This document shows positions 48,368 through 56,932 of a DNA stretch of 64,000 nt, piece after piece. The notes beneath the pieces are model-generated. The model saw only the letters and a program-made list of their open reading frames with translations. It searched no databases and was not told the origin of the DNA. Within the stretch, counting starts at the first letter, position 1, and each line of letters starts with the position of its first letter. The stretch lies in contig NZ_PENI01000014.1 in assembly GCF_003688995.1 (NCBI RefSeq), forward strand, positions 148,673-212,672, read 5' to 3'. This DNA is from Streptomyces shenzhenensis (GTDB taxonomy: Bacteria; Actinomycetota; Actinomycetes; Streptomycetales; Streptomycetaceae). A program made the position numbers and the translations under genes.

Positions 48368-50710
48368 TCAGGCGGGCGTCGGCAGGGTGTGCCGGCCTTG
48401 GCTGTCCGTGCTCGGTGTGAGGCCGTAGTAGATCCGTGGCGCGCCGTCGAGCGTCAGCGTCACACCGTCGTCGGTGACCGGGATCTGGGTGACCTGTCCG
48501 ATCGCGTCCACCTGCTGTACGGCGGTGGTGGCGGCGACCACGAGCGGGGTCTTGGTCGGCCAGGGGTCGATCCACACCTCGGGGGCGGGGAAATGCCAGT
48601 CGGTGCGTTGTCCGGTGGTGTTGAGCAGGTAGCCGTCGGCCCGGTTCCACAGCACGACGGCGGGGCCGGCGGGTGTGTCGAACCACAGGCCGAACGTCTG
48701 CGGGTCGGTGAAGGTCAGCCAGCCCTGGAAGGTGGCCTGGTCGAGGGTGCGGGCGGCGGTCGCGTACGCGAGGAGCGACGGCTTGGGGCTGAGGTCGCGG
48801 TTCATGAGGCCGTAGTGGTACTCGACGTTGTCCGGGTCGGCGACCTGCGGCATGCCGAGCACGCTGTCGTGGAACTGGTACCAGCACACGCACCGGACCC
48901 CCTCGGCCTTGGCCAGTGCGAGGGTGAGCAGGACGTTCTCCGCGGCGTGCCGGTAGGTGTCGTGCCACCAGCTGTTGGGCTTGGTCGGCGCGTACGCCTC
49001 GGTCAGCCAGATCTCCTTCTCGCCGTGCTCGGCCATCAGTGCCTTGAGCCGGCGCAGGCCGCCGTAGAAATTCCAGTAGGTGCCGTCGGAGCCGGTGTTC
49101 CAGTCGTCGCCCGGCGGTATGTAGTCCGGGGTGAAGTTGCCGCGTCCCGGGTGGTAGGCGAAGGCGTCGATCAGGTCCCAGCCGCCCGCCGCGACGAAGT
49201 TCTCCACCCACGGCTTGTCCATACCGGCCAGCCCGTTGTTCATCAGCTTGATGACGTTTCCGGTGGCCGTTCGCCGGTCGAAGACCGGACGCAGCGCCTT
49301 GTCCAGGTACGCCTGCGCGGCGTCTCCGGTGTTGAACGGTCTGTTCAGCTCGTTGCCGACCTCGAAGTAGCCGGCGCCCGCGGCGGCCGCCACCGCCAGT
49401 TTGTCCGCCGCCCAGGTGGCCGCATCGGCGTCGGTGGCCTCCAGCAACGGCTGGAGCTCGATGTTGTGCCGCATGCCGCGGGCGTCGAACGCGGCGGGCG
49501 GCAGCCCGGGACCGCCGTCGTAGGCGATCCGGACCAGGCTGATGCCCACCTTCTGCCACAGGTCCAGCAGGGCGTCGGCGCTCGGCCGTTGCAGCCAGGG
49601 GTAGTTGGCGATGCCGAACATGCTGTCCGCACCGGCCTGGTAGTCGTACGACGGCAGCACCGCGAGGTTGGTACGGGCGAACGCCTCGTCGTCGCCCGAT
49701 CTGACGACCACCTCGGCCAGCGCGATGCCGTCGGCGGGCGCGGTCAGGGTGAAGGTGTGCTGCCGGGTGCCGGCCGCGGCGACGCTGCCGGTCACGGTCG
49801 TGGCGGCCAGCAGGGTGCCGTCGAAGGCGCGCACCCACAGTTCCAGGTCGACGGACTTGGCCGCCGTGCCGCCGTTGGCGACCAGGGCGGTGAGCTCCAT
49901 CTGCTCGCCGGCCGACTCGTACAGGTTGAAGTCGCGGTTCGTGGTGAGTTCGAGGCCGAGTTCGCGGCCCCGGCCGATGGTGGCGGTGGCGGACGGGCGG
50001 GTCTCGGAGAAGAAGAAGTCGGCCCGGCTGGTCCAGCCACCGTCCGGGTCGGCCACGCCCGGCGCGTGCACCCAGGTCGTATTCGTCCATGCCTGGCGGG
50101 AGCGGTCCAGCAGGAACAGGCCGTGCAGCGCGGTTCCCCAGGTGGAGGTGTGGGCGACGCCGAGGGTGTCCTCGTACGGGATGCCGCCGCCCGGGTCGCG
50201 GACCCATTCGGTGATCGGGACGTATGCGTCGGGCGCGGTCGGCGCCTGGATCGCCCGGCTGAACAGGAAGCCGTCCGGGAGCAGTGTGTCCGCCCCGGTG
50301 ACGTGCCACTCCAGCGCGGCGTGGGAGGTGGTGACGCTGAACCAGCCGGTGACGACGGTCGATCCTGCGGCGGTGTCGAAGGTGTAGTCCATCCGGATCG
50401 CCGGCGTGCCGTCCGGGAGCGCGCTCAGGGTCGGGGTGCCGCCGGTGGACACGTGGATGCCGGTGACACTGTCCTTGACCTGGAACTTCGACCCGGCCGA
50501 CCGGGTGACGCCCGCGCCGTCACGGATGGCGAGCCTGCCGCCCGCACTGGCCAGCAGACTGATGCCGCCGGCGGTCAGGGTGACGTCGCCGGCCGCGGCG
50601 TACGCGGTGATCGGGGTCGACTCGGCGACGAGGACGACGCCGGCGGCGAGGGCCGCGCCGAGGAAGGCCCGGCGATTGACGGTGGGTCGGGAGAAGGCTT
50701 CGGACGTCAT
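48368..50710 (-). CDS. Tat-exported clan GH-A glycoside hydrolase, family not assigned
   Basis: A 780-residue exported protein. The signal peptide contains VNRRAFLGAALAAG (twin Arg at residues 13-14). Residues about 40-350 are beta-rich, and residues about 365-660 form a TIM barrel of clan GH-A type: Glu454 in FEVGNELNRP is the likely acid/base and Glu571 in IWLTEAYAP the likely nucleophile. A C-terminal beta domain follows. ATG 50710 has AGGAG upstream. It resembles GH5/GH39-like enzymes only in general pattern. It is divergent from the LacI gene and shares its operators. Confidence 0.75.
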   Translation of the reverse strand: MTSEAFSRPTVNRRAFLGAALAAGVVLVAESTPITAYAAAGDVTLTAGGISLLASAGGRLAIRDGAGVTRSAGSKFQVKDSVTGIHVSTGGTPTLSALPDGTPAIRMDYTFDTAAGSTVVTGWFSVTTSHAALEWHVTGADTLLPDGFLFSRAIQAPTAPDAYVPITEWVRDPGGGIPYEDTLGVAHTSTWGTALHGLFLLDRSRQAWTNTTWVHAPGVADPDGGWTSRADFFFSETRPSATATIGRGRELGLELTTNRDFNLYESAGEQMELTALVANGGTAAKSVDLELWVRAFDGTLLAATTVTGSVAAAGTRQHTFTLTAPADGIALAEVVVRSGDDEAFARTNLAVLPSYDYQAGADSMFGIANYPWLQRPSADALLDLWQKVGISLVRIAYDGGPGLPPAAFDARGMRHNIELQPLLEATDADAATWAADKLAVAAAAGAGYFEVGNELNRPFNTGDAAQAYLDKALRPVFDRRTATGNVIKLMNNGLAGMDKPWVENFVAAGGWDLIDAFAYHPGRGNFTPDYIPPGDDWNTGSDGTYWNFYGGLRRLKALMAEHGEKEIWLTEAYAPTKPNSWWHDTYRHAAENVLLTLALAKAEGVRCVCWYQFHDSVLGMPQVADPDNVEYHYGLMNRDLSPKPSLLAYATAARTLDQATFQGWLTFTDPQTFGLWFDTPAGPAVVLWNRADGYLLNTTGQRTDWHFPAPEVWIDPWPTKTPLVVAATTAVQQVDAIGQVTQIPVTDDGVTLTLDGAPRIYYGLTPSTDSQGRHTLPTPA

Positions 50711-50744
50711 CGGCTGCTCCTGTCCGGCGCTCGGCGGCGCACGC

Positions 50745-50762
50745 TGATAATGCCTATCTTCA
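50745..50762. promoter_or_regulatory. Operator copy A (TGATAATGCCTATCTTCA)
   Basis: Contains the inner dyad GATA-N5-TATC and is the exact reverse complement of copy B at 50856-50873. It lies 35 bases upstream of the Tat-hydrolase ATG. Two exact 18-bp copies in opposite orientation, one in front of each divergent gene, make it a strong candidate for the LacI-family regulator or a second factor. Confidence 0.65.
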
Positions 50763-50772
50763 GCTTCGTGAA

Positions 50773-50784
50773 TGAAACGTTTCC
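50773..50784. promoter_or_regulatory. LacI-family operator TGAAACGTTTCC
   Basis: GAAACGTTTC (50774-50783) is a perfect dyad centred on CG, the classical form of LacI/GalR-family operators. It lies in the divergent gap between the Tat-hydrolase and LacI genes. Confidence 0.7.
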
Positions 50785-50855
50785 AGCCCGATACTTTGAT
50801 GTCAACATGCCCTTGCCTAGGTGATACGTCGTGCATTACGGTCGTCGCCAGTTTA

Positions 50856-50873
50856 TGAAGATAGGCATTATCA
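50856..50873. promoter_or_regulatory. Operator copy B (TGAAGATAGGCATTATCA)
   Basis: Exact reverse complement of copy A, placed 14 bases before the LacI ATG, where binding would block transcription or translation start. Centre-to-centre distance to copy A is 111 bases, close to ten helical turns and compatible with looping. Confidence 0.65.
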
Positions 50874-50886
50874 AGATGGAGGAGCG

Positions 50887-51936
50887 ATGTCGCCGAGACC
50901 TCGCCGTGTCACGCAACGCGAGATCGCGGAGCTGGCGGGCGTCAGTCAGACCACGGTGTCGGTGGTGCTGAACGACCGCGACGGCTCGAATGTGCGGGTT
51001 CCGGAGGCGACCCGGGCGCGGGTCAAGCAGGCCATGGAGCAGCTTGCCTACGTCGCGGACCCCGCGGCCCGCAGGCTCGCCGGTCTGGACAACCAGATCA
51101 TCGGTGTCTTCACGTACGAGGCCGCGTTGTCCCCGGAGAGCATGGACTTCTACGGTCCGCTGTTGAACGGGATCGAGAGAGCCGCCGAGCAGATCGGCTG
51201 TGACCTGCTGTTCTTCACGTCCTCGCCGGTCGAGAACGGCACACGCAGCCTCTTCCACCGCAAGACCCGGCTCCGACTGACCGACGGCTGTCTCCTCCTC
51301 GGTCAGCAGATGGTCGCGTCCGAGCTGGAACGGCTGGTCGCCGAGCAGTTCCCGTTCGTCGCCATCGGCCGCCGGGACGAGACCGCCGCCGCAGTGCCGT
51401 ACGTGGCCATCGACTACACCACCCCGACCACCGCGCTGATCGACCAGGCCGCGGCGGGCGGGCACCAGCAGGCGCTGTACGTCCACCGAGGCCGTGACAC
51501 GCCGACCGCGCGGGACCGGCGGGACGCCGTCGAGGCCGCTTCGGCGGCGGGCAGGCTGGCGTTCCTGCTGGTCGGTGAGGAGAGGATCGCCGACCTGCCC
51601 CGCCTGGCGCGGGCGACCGAAGCCACATTGATCATCGCGGAGGACGCCTTCCTCGCCGAGGACGTGGCGCACGCGCTGTCCGGCGCCGGGGCCCTCGTAC
51701 CGGAGGAGATCTCGCTCGCCGCCCTCGGCGAGGTGCGCGGTCATCGCGTGGAGGGCCGGCCCCTGGCCGGCTTCCATGTCCCCAGACAGCGGCTGGCGGC
51801 GGAGGCTCTCGATCTCCTCCAGGTCCTGATCACCACGGAGCCGCAGGAGTGGGCCGGTCTGGAGAAGGAGCGGCTGCTGGTCGCCGAAGTCGAGCCGGGA
51901 GAGACGATCGTCGCGCGGACGGACACGCCCTCATGA
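50887..51936 (+). CDS. LacI-family transcriptional regulator
   Basis: A 349-residue LacI regulator. The helix-turn-helix is TQREIAELAGVSQTTVSVVL, followed by hinge RRLAGLDNQIIGVFT and a periplasmic-binding-like ligand domain. ATG 50887 follows GGAGG. The stop overlaps the start of the FAD oxidoreductase gene (ATGA), so regulator and enzyme are co-translated. It probably controls both divergent transcripts in response to a glucoside or an oligosaccharide. Confidence 0.9.
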   Translation: MSPRPRRVTQREIAELAGVSQTTVSVVLNDRDGSNVRVPEATRARVKQAMEQLAYVADPAARRLAGLDNQIIGVFTYEAALSPESMDFYGPLLNGIERAAEQIGCDLLFFTSSPVENGTRSLFHRKTRLRLTDGCLLLGQQMVASELERLVAEQFPFVAIGRRDETAAAVPYVAIDYTTPTTALIDQAAAGGHQQALYVHRGRDTPTARDRRDAVEAASAAGRLAFLLVGEERIADLPRLARATEATLIIAEDAFLAEDVAHALSGAGALVPEEISLAALGEVRGHRVEGRPLAGFHVPRQRLAAEALDLLQVLITTEPQEWAGLEKERLLVAEVEPGETIVARTDTPS

Positions 51937-53531
51937 CCGACCGGATCACGACCGAGGTGGCGATCATCGGCGGTGGACTCGGTTCCGTCGCCGCGGCGCT
52001 GGCACTGCTGGAGCGTGGCCGCCGCGTGGTGATGACCGAGGAGTACGCCTGGCTCGGCGGGCAGCTCACCTCACAGGCCGTTCCGCCCGATGAGCACATC
52101 TGGGTGGAACAGTTCGGCGTCACCGCCCGCTACCGCGCCCTGCGGGAGGACATCCGCCGCTACTACCGCGAGCACTATCCGCTGACGGCCGCCGCTCGCG
52201 CCGACCGGGAACTCAACCCGGGCCGTGGCCGGGTGAGCAGACTGTGCCACGAACCGCGCGTGGCCCACGCGGTGATCAGCGCCCTGCTCGCGCCGTACCG
52301 GTCGACCGGGCGGCTCACCGTCCTGCAACCCGCCGTGCCCGTCGCCGCCGAGGTGAGCGACGCGACGGTCCGCACCGTCACCGTCGCCGATCCGCGGACC
52401 GGAGCCGAGACCGTGATCAGCGCCGAGTACGTCCTGGACGGCACCGAGACCGGCGACCTGCTGCCGCTGACCGGGACCGAGTACGTCGTCGGCGCCGAGG
52501 GGCAGTCGGACACCGGCGAACCGAGCGCTCCCGAGGTCGCCGACCCGGGCAACGTGCAGTCGATCGCATGGTGCTTCGTCTTCGACCACGTCACCGGCGA
52601 CCACACCATCGCCCGGCCGGACGACTACGACTACTGGCGCTCCTTCGAACTGCCCTTCTGGGGCGCGCCGATGCTGTCCTTCACCGCGCCGAACCCCCGC
52701 ACCCTCGTGCCGGAGGAGCGGACCATGAACGTCAACCCGGCGGGTGAGGCCACCGGGGACCCCCGCTTCGACGCCGGCGACCAGGACCTGTGGCAGTTCC
52801 GGCGGATCGCCGCCCGGCAGAACTTCGCCGACGGCTTCTACGACAGCGACATCGTGCTGGCCAACTGGCCCCAACTCGACTACGTCAGCGGCACGATCAT
52901 CGACACCGACGACCGGCAGCTGCACCTGGACGCCGCGAAGGCGCAGTCCCGCGCCTACGTGTACTGGCTGCAGACCGAGGCACCCCGCCCGGACGGCGGC
53001 CGCGGCTGGCCAGGACTGCGGCTGCGCGGTGACCTGGTCGGCACCGCCGACGGGTTCGCGCAGGCGCCGTACATCCGCGAGTCCCGGCGGATCAGGGCGC
53101 TCACCACCGTCCGTGAGCAGGACATCTCCGTCAAGGCCCGCGGGGATGCCTCACCGGCCCGGTTCGCCGGCTCGGTCGGGGTGGGGATGTACCGCATCGA
53201 CCTGCATCCCTCCACCGGCGGCGACAACTACATCGACGTCGAGTGCGCGCCGTTCGAGATACCGCTCGGCGCACTCGTCCCGGTGGCCACCCAGAACCTG
53301 GTGCCGGCCGCCAAGAACATCGGCACCACTCACATCACCAACGGCGCCTACCGGCTGCACCCGGTCGAGTGGAACGTCGGTGAGTCGGCGGGGGAGCTCG
53401 TGGCGTACTGCCTCGACCTCGGTCTGAGCCCTCGGCAGGTCGCCACCGACGACCACCTCGTCGACCGCCTCCAGAACAGGTTGACCGCGGCTGGGATCGA
53501 ACTCCACTGGCCGCAGATCGCCGGCTACTAG
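51933..53531 (+). CDS. FAD-dependent oxidoreductase
   Basis: A 532-residue flavoprotein. The dinucleotide-binding motif is EVAIIGGGLGSVAAALALLE near residue 8, followed by EEYAWLGGQLTSQAVPPDEH, a signature of the FAD-dependent oxidoreductase family often found in polysaccharide use loci. ATG 51933 overlaps the LacI stop. The function within glycan catabolism is not established; oxidation of a sugar or polyol and a thioredoxin-reductase-like role are both possible. The following importer genes lie 112 bases downstream. Confidence 0.8.
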   Translation: MTDRITTEVAIIGGGLGSVAAALALLERGRRVVMTEEYAWLGGQLTSQAVPPDEHIWVEQFGVTARYRALREDIRRYYREHYPLTAAARADRELNPGRGRVSRLCHEPRVAHAVISALLAPYRSTGRLTVLQPAVPVAAEVSDATVRTVTVADPRTGAETVISAEYVLDGTETGDLLPLTGTEYVVGAEGQSDTGEPSAPEVADPGNVQSIAWCFVFDHVTGDHTIARPDDYDYWRSFELPFWGAPMLSFTAPNPRTLVPEERTMNVNPAGEATGDPRFDAGDQDLWQFRRIAARQNFADGFYDSDIVLANWPQLDYVSGTIIDTDDRQLHLDAAKAQSRAYVYWLQTEAPRPDGGRGWPGLRLRGDLVGTADGFAQAPYIRESRRIRALTTVREQDISVKARGDASPARFAGSVGVGMYRIDLHPSTGGDNYIDVECAPFEIPLGALVPVATQNLVPAAKNIGTTHITNGAYRLHPVEWNVGESAGELVAYCLDLGLSPRQVATDDHLVDRLQNRLTAAGIELHWPQIAGY

Positions 53532-53558
53532 GCCCTGTCGTCAAACTCCCTCCCCCAG

Positions 53559-53573
53559 CCTCCGGCCGGGAGG
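53559..53573 (+). repeat. Hairpin in a C-rich intergenic element
   Basis: CCTCC-GGCCG-GGAGG lies in the 112-base gap between the FAD oxidoreductase and the binding-protein gene. The flanking run CTCCCTCCCCCAGCC...GGTGCCCCCAGCC has the look of a repeated Streptomyces intergenic palindrome. It could act as partial terminator or mRNA-processing site. Confidence 0.4.
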
Positions 53574-53643
53574 TGCCCCCAGCCCCGTGAAGCCCCAACC
53601 CCCGAGGCGCGGCACGCGCCGAGAGCACGAAGGACCCACCACC

Positions 53644-54915
53644 ATGAGCAGAGCGAGAAAGTTGGCCGGCGCGGTCGCGCTGACGACGGCGCTGGCGCTG
53701 ACGGCCGCCTGCGGCGCGTCCGGCGACGGATCCGGGACGACGGACGCCACGAACGTCAAGCTGCGGATGACGGTCTGGACCTCGAACCAGGACCAGCTCG
53801 AGCTGTTCGACTCGATCGCCGCCGCGTACCGCGCGAAGAACCCCGAGGTTTCCTCGATCACCTTCGAGAGCCTGCCCTTCGAGGACTACAACACCACCCT
53901 CACCACCCAGATCGCCGGCGGCAACGCCCCCGACCTGGCCTGGATGGGCGACCTGTCCAAGGACCTGATCGCCTCCGACGCGCTGGTCGGCCTGACCGAC
54001 CACCTGAAGGCGACCGACGGCTGGCAGTACGACGACCTGGAGGCCAGCGCGACCAAGGAGTTCAGCCAGGACGGCACGCTGTACGCCTACCCGTTCTCGA
54101 CCTCCCCCTTCGCGCTGTACGTGAACACCGACCTGCTGGCGAAGGCCGGGCAGAGGATCGACCCCAAGAACATGACCTGGGACCAGGTCGCCGCCGCCGG
54201 CGCGGCCGTCCACTCGGCCACCGGAAAGGCCGGGTTCGTCGTTCGGGACTTCGACTACAAGTCGTGGAACATGCTGGCCACCGTATGGACCGGATTCGGC
54301 GCCGCCGCATGGAGCCAGGACGGCAAGACCTGCACCTTCGACGGCCCCGAGATGCAGAAGGCGTTCACCTTCCTGCACGACGCCGCGTTCAAGACCCAGG
54401 CCATGCCGGGACCCGGCACGACGGCCGACTTCTTCGCCGGTGACGCCGCCTTCACCGTGGCCCAGGTCTCCCGGTCCTCACTGCTCACCGACAAGTTCAA
54501 GTACGCCCTGACTCCCCTGCCGCCCGGACCGGCCGGCAAGTACTCCGTCATCGGTCAGGCCGGCGTGGGCGTCCTGGCGGCGGGCAAGCACAAGACCCAG
54601 GCCACCAACTTCCTCGCCTACCTGACGAATCCGACGAACTCGGCGAAGCTGGCGCAGTTCTTCCCGCCGCCGCGCAAGTCTCTGCTCACCGGCGAGAAGC
54701 TCGCCGCGAACAACACGGTGCTGACCGCCACGCAGCTTCAGGAAGCCGTGGTCGACCAGCTCCCGAACGCCGTCACCCTGCCCAACCACACCAGTCCGGC
54801 GGAGATCGCCCAGAAGGGCAAGACCGCCCTGGACGCGATGTGGAAGGCCGACGCCGACATCCCCGCCGTGCTGAAGTCGGTCTGCACCGCGATCGATCCG
54901 ATCCTGGCCAAGTGA
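53644..54915 (+). CDS. Extracellular sugar-binding lipoprotein of an ABC importer
   Basis: A 423-residue lipoprotein. The signal ends in a lipobox TAAC (about residues 20-23) followed by GASGDGSGTTD. The mature part is a family-1 binding protein (LRMTVWTSNQDQLELFDSI; SFTFESLPFEDYNTTLT-like region; PFSTSPFALYVNTDLLAKAG). AAGGA precedes the ATG. It starts the third ATPase-less importer of the window, likely the uptake system for the LacI regulon. Confidence 0.9.
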   Translation: MSRARKLAGAVALTTALALTAACGASGDGSGTTDATNVKLRMTVWTSNQDQLELFDSIAAAYRAKNPEVSSITFESLPFEDYNTTLTTQIAGGNAPDLAWMGDLSKDLIASDALVGLTDHLKATDGWQYDDLEASATKEFSQDGTLYAYPFSTSPFALYVNTDLLAKAGQRIDPKNMTWDQVAAAGAAVHSATGKAGFVVRDFDYKSWNMLATVWTGFGAAAWSQDGKTCTFDGPEMQKAFTFLHDAAFKTQAMPGPGTTADFFAGDAAFTVAQVSRSSLLTDKFKYALTPLPPGPAGKYSVIGQAGVGVLAAGKHKTQATNFLAYLTNPTNSAKLAQFFPPPRKSLLTGEKLAANNTVLTATQLQEAVVDQLPNAVTLPNHTSPAEIAQKGKTALDAMWKADADIPAVLKSVCTAIDPILAK

Positions 54916-55883
54916 CCATGTCCGGCCTCACGAAGACCCGCGCGAGGACACCGGGCGCCTCCCCGGCGGCGACAAAGCCCCGGGACACCTCCGGACCCCC
55001 GTTCTGGACGATCCGGCGCCGAGACGTACTCGCCGGCTATCTGTTCATCGCGCCGCAGCTCGCCGGGGTCGTGCTGTTCGTGCTCGTCCCGGTCGGGCTG
55101 GCGATCTGGTACAGCCTCAACGACTGGAACGTCTTCTCCGGCGGACAGTCCTTCGTCGGAGTCGACAACTACGCGGCCCTGGCCGACGATCCCCAACTGC
55201 CCTCTGTGCTGGGGGCGACCGCCGTCTTCTGCGGCGGGGTCGTGGTCCTCAACATCGGCCTGGGCCTGCTGCTCGCCGTCCTCCTCAACCGGCGCTTCCG
55301 TGGCGCGACGTTCTTCCGCACCCTGTTCTTCTCCCCGGTCGTCGTCTCCGTGGTGGCGTGGACCCTGGTCTGGGGCTTCCTGCTCCAGGACAACGGCGGT
55401 ATCAACGGCCTTCTCGACACGGTCGGCATCAACGGGCCGAACTGGCTTCAGCGCGGCGACACCGCGATGCTGTCGGTGATCGTCACTCAGGTGATCCGCA
55501 GCGTCGGCGTCAACATGGTGCTCTTCCTGGCCGCCCTGCAAGGCGTGCCGGCGCAGTTGTACGAGGCCGCACGCCTCGACGGCGCGGGAAGCAGGGTGAT
55601 CTTCACCCGGATCACGCTTCCGCTGATCTCCCCCACGCTGCTGCTGACCGCCATCATCACCGTCGTCGGCGCGCTGCAGTCGTTCGCGCAGATCGCCGTA
55701 CTGACCAGTGGCGGCCCGGAGTTGAGCACCACCGTGCTCGTCTACTACGTCTTCCAGCAGGCCTTCGAGTTCAACCACATCGGCTACGGCTCGACGCTGG
55801 CCCTGATGCTGCTGTCCTTCGTCATGCTGCTGACCCTCGTGCAGTGGCAGCTGCGCCGGAAGTGGGTGTTCCATGAGCAGTAA
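54912..55883 (+). CDS. Carbohydrate ABC transporter permease (MalF type)
   Basis: A 323-residue permease. GTG 54912 overlaps the previous stop (GTGA); ATG 54918 is the alternative. An N-terminal hydrophilic stretch of about 40 residues precedes helix 1 (LAGYLFIAPQLAGVVLFVLV). The coupling loop is EAARLDGAGSRVIFTRITLP. It overlaps the next permease by 11 bases. Confidence 0.9.
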   Translation: MTMSGLTKTRARTPGASPAATKPRDTSGPPFWTIRRRDVLAGYLFIAPQLAGVVLFVLVPVGLAIWYSLNDWNVFSGGQSFVGVDNYAALADDPQLPSVLGATAVFCGGVVVLNIGLGLLLAVLLNRRFRGATFFRTLFFSPVVVSVVAWTLVWGFLLQDNGGINGLLDTVGINGPNWLQRGDTAMLSVIVTQVIRSVGVNMVLFLAALQGVPAQLYEAARLDGAGSRVIFTRITLPLISPTLLLTAIITVVGALQSFAQIAVLTSGGPELSTTVLVYYVFQQAFEFNHIGYGSTLALMLLSFVMLLTLVQWQLRRKWVFHEQ

Positions 55884-56727
55884 GTCGAGCAGTCAGCGCA
55901 GATCCGCCCTGCGGCACGCCCTCCTGGTGACGGCGCTCGGTGTCCTGGCGATCCCGTTCGTGGTGCCGACCGTCTGGATGGTGGCGGCCTCGCTGAAGCC
56001 GCTGCCCGAAATCTTCAAGGCCCCGCCGTCCCTGTGGACTTCCGACCCCACCCTGTCCGCGTACAGCGAGGCGTTCAGCTTCCAGCCTTTCGCCCGGCAG
56101 TACGCGAACAGCGTCTACATCGCCGTCCTGGTCACCCTGATCACCCTGCTGGTCTCCAGCCTCGCCGGATATGCCTTCGCCCGGATCCGCTTCCCCGGCG
56201 CGAACGCCCTCTTCCTCGTGGTGCTGGTCGGCCTCCTGGTGCCCAGCGAGGTGACGATCGTGCCGTTGTTCCAGATGTTCAAACGAGCCGGGATGATCAA
56301 CACACACTGGCCGCTGATCCTGGTCACCGCGCTGGCCGGACCCTGTGTCCTGGCGACCTTCATCATGCGGCAGTTCTTCATCGCCCTGCCGGCCGAACTG
56401 GAGGAGGCGGGCCGGCTGGACGGTCTCGGCCGCCCCGCGCTCTGGTGGCGGATCTTCCTCCCGCTGGCCAGGCCTGCACTGTCCGCGGTCGCCATCCTGA
56501 CCTTCCTCACCTCATGGAACCTCTACCTGGAACCCACCGTCTACCTCACCTCGCCGGAGCTGTTCACCCTGCCACAGGCCCTCACCCGGTTCACCGACGC
56601 CTACGGAGGCGAGATGTGGAACACCCAACTGGCCGCCGCCACCATGACCGTCCTGCCGGTCCTGGTCGTCTTCGTCGTCGCCCAGCGCCAGTTCGTCGAG
56701 GGCCTGGCCCACTCGGGCCTCAAATGA
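55873..56727 (+). CDS. Carbohydrate ABC transporter permease (MalG type)
   Basis: A 284-residue permease with PTVWMVAASLKPLPEIFKAP near the N-terminus, coupling loop EEAGRLDGLGRPALWWRIFL and the usual end FVEGLAHSGLK. It is the last gene of the LacI-linked importer; a hairpin at 56787-56804 follows. Confidence 0.9.
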   Translation: MSSKSSSQRRSALRHALLVTALGVLAIPFVVPTVWMVAASLKPLPEIFKAPPSLWTSDPTLSAYSEAFSFQPFARQYANSVYIAVLVTLITLLVSSLAGYAFARIRFPGANALFLVVLVGLLVPSEVTIVPLFQMFKRAGMINTHWPLILVTALAGPCVLATFIMRQFFIALPAELEEAGRLDGLGRPALWWRIFLPLARPALSAVAILTFLTSWNLYLEPTVYLTSPELFTLPQALTRFTDAYGGEMWNTQLAAATMTVLPVLVVFVVAQRQFVEGLAHSGLK

Positions 56728-56786
56728 GGACGGAATCACGCGCCTTGGAAGCCGCTCCGCTCCAGCCCCGACCCGGCCCGAACCTT

Positions 56787-56804
56787 CCGGAGGGGCGGCT
56801 CCGG
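56787..56804 (+). terminator. Hairpin downstream of the third importer
   Basis: CCGGAG-GGGCGG-CTCCGG gives a perfect 6-bp stem 60 bases after the last permease stop. It lacks a U-run. Position suggests a transcription end for the LacI-linked operon. Confidence 0.5.
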
Positions 56805-56932
56805 CCGGCGCACCGGGCTCGGACACCCGGCGCGGGCCCGCCCATTCCCCGCATGGGGTCGTACCCAGCAGCCCCGGAGGCAGACGCCTGGAGATCTTCC
56901 GGCCATCACCCCAGCCCGACACAATCAACCGC

